The position numbers and the translations under genes are program-made. The notes beneath the pieces were generated by a model. The model made no database searches. It saw only the letters and a program-made list of their open reading frames with translations, and had not been told where the DNA came from. Shown piece by piece: positions 13,726 to 18,830 of a stretch of 18,830 bases of DNA; the stretch's first letter is position 1, and every line of letters begins with the position of its first letter. The stretch lies in the NCBI GenBank assembly GCA_900545665.1, contig UQZU01000037.1:1-18830 (forward strand), read 5' to 3'. This DNA comes from an uncultured Collinsella sp. Lineage in GTDB: Bacteria; Actinomycetota; Coriobacteriia; Coriobacteriales; Coriobacteriaceae.

Positions 13726-14766
13726 TTACAGCTCGACGAGCTGGCCGGTCTCGGCGGCCTCCTTGATGGCGTTGAGAAGCGTGAGCGTCTTGACGTTATC
13801 GGCGGGGGTCACGACAGGCTCGACCTCGCGGCGGACAACCTTCACAAAGTGCTTGAGCTGCATCTTGTGCGGCAGTGCCGGGTCGACGGCCGGAATCTCC
13901 ATCTGCAGCGGCTTGTGCCAGTTAGAGGCGCCGTCGTAGGAGAACTGGTGCAGGCGGGGCAGCGACAGGGCGCCCTTAGTGCCGCCGATAAAGTAGGCGT
14001 CGGCGTCGAAGGGGCGGTACTGCGGATCCTCGCGAGCGGTTGCCTCCCAGTTCCAGGGGCTGGCGGTGGCGTCGGAGATGGTCATGCTTGCAAGCGCGCC
14101 ATCGGCAAAGCGGACGTTGACCACGGCGGAGTCCTCGGTCTCAAAACCGCGGGCGGCGCTGGACTGCATGCCCTGGACGGCAACGGGCTCGCCCAGCAGG
14201 TAGCGGAGCAGGTCGACGTCGTGCACCAGGTTGACCAGGATCGGGCCGGCACCCTTCTTGCGGCGCCACTCGACGTCAAAGTACTCGTCGTTCTTATAGA
14301 TCATGTAGTGGAAGCTCGACACGGTGAGCTTGCCCAGCTCGCCGGACTCGATGATCTCCTTGGCCTTGTTGACGAAGGGGTTGTGGCGACGGTGCTGACC
14401 TACGAGCACGGGCACGCCGGCGGTCTCGGCCTCGGCGGCGAAGGCCTGGGCATCCTCCAGGTCGTTGGAGATCGGCTTTTCGACCAGCGGCACGATGTTG
14501 CGCTTCACAGCCTCGCGCGCAACGCCCAGGTGCAGGTCGTTGGGGGTGGCGATGATGACGGCCTCGGGCTTGACCTCGTCCATCATCTGGGCGGGATCGG
14601 TGAAGAACGGCACGCCGGCGGCCTCGGCCGTGGCGCGGGCGCCCTCAAAGGCGTCGGCGATGGCGACGAGCTCGGCCTCGGGCTCCTCGGTGACAAAGCG
14701 GATGTGGTTGCGGCCCATGGCGCCGGCGCCGATAACGGCAATGCGGACGGGGTTGAGCTCAGACAT
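13726..14766 (-). CDS. Gfo/Idh/MocA family NAD(P)-dependent oxidoreductase
   Basis: A 346-residue dehydrogenase with an N-terminal Rossmann fold (about 6-125) and a C-terminal substrate domain. The nucleotide loop is VIGAGAMGRNH (11-21); E96-K97-P98 is the family's catalytic EKP motif; GQHRRHNP (123-130) is typical of myo-inositol- and sugar-dehydrogenase-like members. The usual catalytic D...H pair in the C-terminal domain reads NLVHDVD, so N179 replaces the first Asp while H182 is kept; some subgroups have this. Substrates in the family are cyclic polyols, sugars or sugar acids. The ATG at 14766 has AAGGAG upstream. It follows the MFS gene after 68 bases that contain a small hairpin, and ends before a clear terminator. 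It probably performs one redox step on a compound imported by the neighbouring transporter; the substrate is unknown. Confidence 0.9.
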   Translation of the reverse strand: MSELNPVRIAVIGAGAMGRNHIRFVTEEPEAELVAIADAFEGARATAEAAGVPFFTDPAQMMDEVKPEAVIIATPNDLHLGVAREAVKRNIVPLVEKPISNDLEDAQAFAAEAETAGVPVLVGQHRRHNPFVNKAKEIIESGELGKLTVSSFHYMIYKNDEYFDVEWRRKKGAGPILVNLVHDVDLLRYLLGEPVAVQGMQSSAARGFETEDSAVVNVRFADGALASMTISDATASPWNWEATAREDPQYRPFDADAYFIGGTKGALSLPRLHQFSYDGASNWHKPLQMEIPAVDPALPHKMQLKHFVKVVRREVEPVVTPADNVKTLTLLNAIKEAAETGQLVEL

Positions 14767-14795
14767 TTCGACTCCTTAATACTGGTGGCGGTGAA

Positions 14796-14826
14796 ATGCG
14801 ACAAAGGGGCCGTCCCTTTGTCGCAT
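14796..14826 (-). terminator. Hairpin between the MFS and Gfo/Idh genes (GACAAAGGG palindrome, copy C)
   Basis: A perfect 13-bp stem (14796-14808 and 14814-14826, ATGCGACAAAGGG and complement) around a 5-base loop lies 9 bases after the MFS stop. It shares the GACAAAGGG/CCCTTTGTC core with the hairpin at 1434-1468. On the minus strand only ATTTC follows, so it may attenuate rather than stop transcription into the Gfo/Idh gene. Confidence 0.6.
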
Positions 14827-14834
14827 CGGTAAAA

Positions 14835-16091
14835 CTAGGCGGACTTCTTCTTGCTGTCGGAGACCATCATGTAGACGGTGAGCACGACGGCGATGGCGGC
14901 GATCACAATGGCGCCGTAGAAGGACTGCTGGTAGGCGGCGCTGCCGGCCTCAGCGTGATACAGCACGGCGGTGATGGGCTGGCTGATCCAGGTGGAAGCG
15001 GCGTAACCCAAAAACATGATGCCGTAGTTGACGCCGATGTTGCTGGTGCCAAAGGCGCCACCGGTGAGCGGCGGGTAGATGACGAGCAGGGCGCCAAAGC
15101 TAAAGCCGAGCAGGGCGAGCGCCACGAAGAACATGCTCTGTGTAAAGCTCATCGACATGATGACGAGGGCGACGATGGTGACGACAAGGCTGATGAGCAG
15201 CGACTTATAGGCGCCGAGCTTGTCGATGATCTGGCCAAAGGACAGACGGCCAACCAGGTTGGCGCAGGTGTTGACGGAGACCACCACGCCGCCGAGGGCG
15301 ACGGCCGCGGCGCTCGTGGGGTCGGCGAAGAGCTGGACGGCGGCGATGGAGGCAACCTTGCCGACGAGCAGGGTGCCCGCGGTGGCGGCAAAGGCGAAGG
15401 TGACGATGAGGACCCAGAAGCGAGGGGTCTTGACCATCTCGCCCGGGGTGAGGTCGCCGAAGGTGCCGGCATGTGCGCCACCCTTGGGGGCCTCGAAGCC
15501 CTCGGGCAGCCAACCGGCCTCGGGGGCCTTCAGGAACAGGGCAGAGGCGGCGATCGTCACAAAGAAGATGACGCCGAGTGCCTTGAGGGCGCCAAAGATG
15601 CCCAGGCTCGGGATGAGCAGCGAGGCGAGTACCGGGGACAGCACGGCGGGACCGGCGGTCGAAGCGGCCAGAGTGATGCCGGAGGCGAGACCTTTCTTGT
15701 CGATGAACCACTTTTGGCCGGTGGTGAGCGCCGGGTTGTAGCCCAGGCCGTTGCCGATGGCGGCGACGAGCGAGAACCACAGGTAGAACTGCCACGGCTC
15801 GGTGACGGTGCCGGACATGAACCAGCCCAGGCCGTAGCACACGGCGGCAGCGATCACGACGTTGCGCGGGCCGATCTTATCGGAGATGCGGCCGGCGAAG
15901 ATGCCCGTCACGGCCATGATGGTCTGGAAGACGGGGAAAGCCCAGGTAAGGGCGCTCGACCACTCGGGGTAGACGGCGAGCAGGTTCTTGCTCACGACGG
16001 AATACAGCGCGATGGAGCTGATGAAGAACATGGTGACGCACGCGGCGGAAAGCACGACGGCGCGACCCTTGTTGGAGTTGGTGGAAGCCAT
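14835..16091 (-). CDS. MFS transporter, OFA (oxalate/formate antiporter-like) family
   Basis: A 418-residue, 12-span major facilitator protein in the cytoplasmic membrane. The first half contains FAGRISDKIGPR (about 62-73), the MFS loop 2-3 signature. The second half contains PPLTGGAFGTSNIGVNYGIMF, the NxGxNYG-type motif typical of OFA members, which move oxalate, formate, lactate or other small organic acids. The central loop between the six-span halves is about residues 200-225. The ATG at 16091 follows GAAAGAG on the minus strand. It lies between an SDR and a Gfo/Idh dehydrogenase gene, with gaps of 65 and 68 bases, which suggests it brings in their substrate. The actual substrate cannot be read from sequence; the family name is only a guide. 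Confidence 0.88.
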   Translation of the reverse strand: MASTNSNKGRAVVLSAACVTMFFISSIALYSVVSKNLLAVYPEWSSALTWAFPVFQTIMAVTGIFAGRISDKIGPRNVVIAAAVCYGLGWFMSGTVTEPWQFYLWFSLVAAIGNGLGYNPALTTGQKWFIDKKGLASGITLAASTAGPAVLSPVLASLLIPSLGIFGALKALGVIFFVTIAASALFLKAPEAGWLPEGFEAPKGGAHAGTFGDLTPGEMVKTPRFWVLIVTFAFAATAGTLLVGKVASIAAVQLFADPTSAAAVALGGVVVSVNTCANLVGRLSFGQIIDKLGAYKSLLISLVVTIVALVIMSMSFTQSMFFVALALLGFSFGALLVIYPPLTGGAFGTSNIGVNYGIMFLGYAASTWISQPITAVLYHAEAGSAAYQQSFYGAIVIAAIAVVLTVYMMVSDSKKKSA

Positions 16092-16156
16092 TGGACTCTT
16101 TCTAATCGATACGGGGAGGAGCGGGCGTGTCCGCGGGGCCTCCCTGTTAGGTTGGT

Positions 16157-17038
16157 TTACTGGTCAGTCGGCTTGGCGACGCCGGACTCGTCGGACCAGA
16201 GCTCGACACCCTTGTTCTTAAGGTAGTTGTCGGCATAGGCGCGACGGCCGCCGGGCTTGGCGGTGAGGTCGCCCATCATGTTGGAGAAGCCGCCGTCGAC
16301 CTTGATGGCGTCGCCGGTGGTAAAGTCCGAGCGCTTGGACGCCAGGAACATGACGGCGTTGGCGATATCGCTGACCTCGCCGATGCGGCGCGTGGCGATC
16401 AGACGGCTGCGGCTCTTTTCGACCTCGGGGTCGGCGTAGAAGTTGGCCGACATCGGGGTCTTAACGAAGCAGGGCTCGACGCAGTTGGAGCGCACGCCGT
16501 AGGGGCCCCACTCGGCGGCGAGCATCTTGGACATCATGTTGACGCCGGCCTTGGTGGAGCTGTACACGCCCGAGAACGTCTCTGGGGAGTGGCTGGCGAC
16601 GGTCGAGATGTGCACCAGGCGACCCTGGCCGGCCTTGATCATCTCGCGACCAAAGCGCTGCGAGGTGATGAAGTAACCGGTGAGGTTGACGTTGAGCACC
16701 TGCTCCCAGTCGCTCAGCGGCAGGTCCTCCATGGCGGCGAAGCGCAGGATGCCGGCGGTGTTGACGAGGACGTCGACGCGACCGAAGTCGGCGATGGTGG
16801 CATCGACGGCGGCCTGAACCTCGGTCTCGTCGGTAGCGTTCATCTTGTAGCCCTCGGCGTGGATGCCAAACTCGGCAGCGAGGTCGGCGGCTGCGGCCTT
16901 GACCTTTTCCTCGTCTAGATCGAGCAGGACGACGTTGGCGCCGTTGCGGGCGAACTCGCGGCAAATCTCGACGCCCATACCGCCGAGTGCGCCGGTCACG
17001 GCGCAGACATCGCCCTCGAGCTTAAGCCAATTGCTCAT
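16157..17038 (-). CDS. Short-chain dehydrogenase/reductase (classical SDR)
   Basis: A 293-residue classical SDR, an NAD(P)-dependent dehydrogenase of the cytoplasm. The nucleotide motif is TGALGGMG (15-22). Acidic D40 after the second beta strand (VVLLDLD) favours NAD(H). N118 lies in NVNLTG, and the active site is Y159-SST-K163. Two departures are visible: the usual NNAG reads NTAG (93-96), and the position of the catalytic serine (13 residues before Y159) is T146, with S145 beside it. After the normal end of the fold (VDGGFSNM) there is an extra tail of about 40 residues, RRAYADNYLKNKGVELW and onward, not common in the family. The ATG at 17038 has GGGAAG upstream. It is the first gene of the minus-strand group and divergent from a LysR regulator, so it is probably induced by the LysR ligand. 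The substrate is unknown. Confidence 0.9.
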   Translation of the reverse strand: MSNWLKLEGDVCAVTGALGGMGVEICREFARNGANVVLLDLDEEKVKAAAADLAAEFGIHAEGYKMNATDETEVQAAVDATIADFGRVDVLVNTAGILRFAAMEDLPLSDWEQVLNVNLTGYFITSQRFGREMIKAGQGRLVHISTVASHSPETFSGVYSSTKAGVNMMSKMLAAEWGPYGVRSNCVEPCFVKTPMSANFYADPEVEKSRSRLIATRRIGEVSDIANAVMFLASKRSDFTTGDAIKVDGGFSNMMGDLTAKPGGRRAYADNYLKNKGVELWSDESGVAKPTDQ

Positions 17039-17271
17039 AGGAACTTCCCTTCTTGTGCCTCCCGGTGGGTCGCTCCCATTAACCGACCCACGTGGTTTTC
17101 GCTGGTTATCGTATGCTTTGCATTTGCGCAGGTGAATTGCATATTTGTTAGAATGGCGTTAACCGTAGGTTTATAGCTCGCAAGACGATGTGTCCTTAAT
17201 TGAGTGTGTGACCTGCCAAAACGATCCCCTTTGGCAGTTCGTTGCCATACGTCTGGAAACGGGAGATTGAC
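17039..17271. promoter_or_regulatory. Divergent control region between the SDR and LysR genes
   Basis: This 233-base gap is AT-richer than its surroundings. For the SDR operon a candidate promoter reads TTCACC (17136-17131) and TACGAT (17113-17108) on the minus strand with a 17-base spacer. For lysR, TAGAAT at 17149-17154 is a possible -10 without a good -35. Palindromes include ATGCTTTGCAT (17113-17123), which overlaps the SDR promoter; TGCCAAA/TTTGGCA (17214-17236, 9-base spacer); and GTGGGTCG/CGACCCAC (17065-17091) in the SDR leader. The first two are plausible LysR sites, which are usually short dyads with a T...A pair; the third would form an RNA hairpin. These assignments are by eye. 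Confidence 0.45.
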
Positions 17272-18150
17272 GTGTACGATCGACGACTCGAGGCCATATC
17301 GGCCGCCGCGGAGCTGGGAAGCTTCTCGCGTGCGGCGGCAAAATTGCGTGTGTCGACTCCGGCGCTCGTCAAGCAGGTGTCGGGCTTCGAGGCCGAGTTT
17401 GGCATCACGCTGTTCGAGCGCTCGCACTCGGGCGTCAAGGTGACGCCGGCGGGCGCTCTGCTGGTGGACGACGCACGCTCGATCATGCGGCAGTCCGAGG
17501 ACGCGCTGCGCCGTGCCCGACGCGCGGCAGGCGATGGCGGGGCCGTGCGCCTGGGCGTGTCGATGATGTGCCCGGGGCGCCAAACGCTGTCGATGTGGTC
17601 GGACATCCACGATCTGGAACCATCGCTGCGATTTGAGATCGTGCCGGTAAGCGACCTCTATGACGAGCGCGAATCCGTCATGCGCAGCTTGGGCCGCGAG
17701 GTGGATGTAGTGCAGTCGAGTTTTTCTACTCCACGCTGGGGCGACGCCTGCCAAAAGCTTCGCATCGTTAACGTGCCGTTTTATATCGACCTGCCGCGCA
17801 CGAGCCCGCTGGCGCGCAAGACGCGCATCACAGTTGCCGACTTAGAGGGCATGCGCCTGCGCGTGCTCCGTCACGGCAACGACGCTATGGACAGTCTGCG
17901 TATCGATCTGTTGGCCGACGGCGGCGTAGACGTGATCGACGTGGACAGCTTTGACTTTGCGCTCTTTAACGAGGCAGAGGAAAAGGGCGACGCGGTGCTC
18001 ACCTGCGGCGCATGGTCGGGGGTGCACCCGGCCTTTGTGGGCGTGCCGTTCCTGTGCGGGCGAGAGGTGCCGGTCTTTTTGCACTATCCGCTCGAGCCCA
18101 CCCTCCAAGTACAAAAATTCGTCAACGCCATGGCCCAACTCCTCAAGTAG
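17272..18150 (+). CDS. LysR-family transcriptional regulator
   Basis: A 292-residue LysR-type regulator. The winged-helix DNA-binding domain covers residues about 1-60: LEAISAAAELGSFSRAAAKL, then VSTPALVKQVSGFEAEFG, LFERSHSGVKVTPAG. A linker helix follows (about 61-88), then the effector-binding domain (about 90-290). The GTG at 17272 is chosen because GGGAGA lies about 6 bases upstream; the in-frame TTG at 17242 lacks a Shine-Dalgarno and adds ten residues not expected before the HTH. It is divergent from the SDR-MFS-Gfo/Idh group, the classic arrangement for a LysR activator of a catabolic operon that also represses itself. The effector domain has little visible similarity to well-known members, so the ligand is unknown. 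Confidence 0.9.
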   Translation: MYDRRLEAISAAAELGSFSRAAAKLRVSTPALVKQVSGFEAEFGITLFERSHSGVKVTPAGALLVDDARSIMRQSEDALRRARRAAGDGGAVRLGVSMMCPGRQTLSMWSDIHDLEPSLRFEIVPVSDLYDERESVMRSLGREVDVVQSSFSTPRWGDACQKLRIVNVPFYIDLPRTSPLARKTRITVADLEGMRLRVLRHGNDAMDSLRIDLLADGGVDVIDVDSFDFALFNEAEEKGDAVLTCGAWSGVHPAFVGVPFLCGREVPVFLHYPLEPTLQVQKFVNAMAQLLK

Positions 18151-18193
18151 CCAAAAGAGTCCCGTCCCAAATTAGCTACCCTTTGCTACGGGT

Positions 18194-18830
18194 TTAGCGG
18201 TCCTCGCGTTGCGGCCCGGCTGCCTCGGCTGTCTTTACGCGGTTCTTATCGACGTACATGTTCTTGTCGGCCTGGGAAAAGAGTTCGCGCATGGTAGGCG
18301 GCTCGTCAAAATCGCTGGAAAGCGCATAGCCCACCGCGTAGCTGATGGGCATATCGGGGTGGACTTCGGAATACTCGTTCACGTTCGCGCGAATCCGAGT
18401 GAGACAAGATTCCACAGCGGCTCGGTCGGCATCCCACAGCACCGCGATAAACTCATCGCCGCCGTCGCGACCCACAAAGCACGTCTCCGACGCCACACTT
18501 CCCAGTTGTTGGGCAAAAGAGCGAATGTATTCATCGCCCTTCTCATGGCCGAAGTTGTTATTGACCATATGCAGATTGTTAAGGTCGAAGACGCACACCG
18601 CAACGGGCTCCTCCGCGGAGACAGGCTGCTCCTGCCCCAAGATCTCCTCGCACTTGTTCTTGTTGGGCAGCCCCGTGGCTTCGTCGAGATAGACTTTGCT
18701 CTGCAGTTCGCGATTGAGCGCGGCGGTGCGCACCGCGCGAACGAGTTCGACCGCAAAGGTCGCCACCAAGCCCACGATGTCGATGATCACCAAGCCCTCG
18801 AGATAGTTGAGCGCCGATGCCTTCTCCTGA
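18194..18830 (-). CDS. Membrane-anchored GGDEF diguanylate cyclase, N-terminus outside the window
   Basis: The minus-strand frame stays open to the window edge, giving about 211 C-terminal residues; the TTG at 18793 is merely an internal codon, so the gene is partial. The visible part begins with a membrane span (LVIIDIVGLVATFAVELV), a short helical linker, then a GGDEF domain. Substrate residues are seen in FDLNNLHMVNNNFGHEKGDEY, and the active loop reads RDGGDEF, so it should make c-di-GMP from two GTP molecules. No RxxD inhibitory I-site is found at its normal place five residues before the loop (SETC there instead). A sensor domain outside the membrane probably precedes the span. It is convergent with lysR, with 43 bases between the stop codons. 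Its role is unknown, and nothing ties it to the LysR locus. Confidence 0.88.
   Translation of the reverse strand, partial: QEKASALNYLEGLVIIDIVGLVATFAVELVRAVRTAALNRELQSKVYLDEATGLPNKNKCEEILGQEQPVSAEEPVAVCVFDLNNLHMVNNNFGHEKGDEYIRSFAQQLGSVASETCFVGRDGGDEFIAVLWDADRAAVESCLTRIRANVNEYSEVHPDMPISYAVGYALSSDFDEPPTMRELFSQADKNMYVDKNRVKTAEAAGPQREDR

Noticed and set aside
18151..18198. Weak hairpin (GCTACCC / GGGTTTAGC) between lysR and the GGDEF gene
   Set aside because: The stem is short and bulged, overlaps the GGDEF stop codon and has no T-run.
1..18830. CRISPR array, tRNA, rRNA, phage or transposase genes
   Set aside because: No regularly spaced repeats, no tRNA-like cloverleaf or CCA end, and no recombinase or phage motifs were seen on either strand.

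Overview
The window looks like a contig end from a high-GC gut actinobacterium of the class Coriobacteriia, most like Collinsella. This rests on the GC-rich coding style, strong Shine-Dalgarno sites, Kup/KdpDE-type potassium genes and short 'GACAAAGGG' palindromes between genes. It is an inference from style and gene content; no marker gene here fixes the genus. The first 38 bases are not biological: bases 6-38 are the Illumina Nextera read-1 adapter, so genomic sequence starts at about base 39.

Layout. A membrane-protein gene cut by the contig edge (minus, 39-346) faces away from a nitroreductase (560-1432). A potassium block follows: the Kup transporter (1592-3619), a 64-residue single-span membrane protein (3680-3874), a strong hairpin terminator, then a KdpD-like sensor kinase lacking the usual N-terminal KdpD/Usp region (3987-5612) and its KdpE-like partner (5617-6330). 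No kdpFABC pump genes are present. A convergent hairpin separates these from a long RlmKL-type 23S rRNA methyltransferase on the minus strand (6426-8984), whose N-terminal RlmL half has lost its catalytic motif. A HAD-family phosphatase (9060-9887) is divergent from it, and a transaldolase-family gene (10081-10785) follows.

The most unusual DNA lies around the tex gene (minus, 11166-13313). Between the transaldolase and tex there are 380 bases without a gene. They hold a second copy of the last 21 coding bases before the transaldolase stop, a hairpin centred between the two copies, and a 213-bp element with 47-bp inverted ends around a rho-independent terminator. Upstream of tex lies a different 160-bp element with about 33-bp inverted ends around its own terminator-like hairpin.

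The right part is a likely catabolic locus. A LysR regulator (17272-18150) is divergent from three minus-strand genes: a short-chain dehydrogenase (16157-17038), an OFA-type MFS transporter (14835-16091) and a Gfo/Idh/MocA oxidoreductase (13726-14766), ending at a clear terminator. The simplest reading is uptake of a small organic acid or polyol followed by two NAD(P)-linked redox steps under LysR control; the substrate cannot be told from sequence. The window ends inside a membrane-anchored GGDEF protein (minus, 18194-18830), which is missing its N-terminal part.
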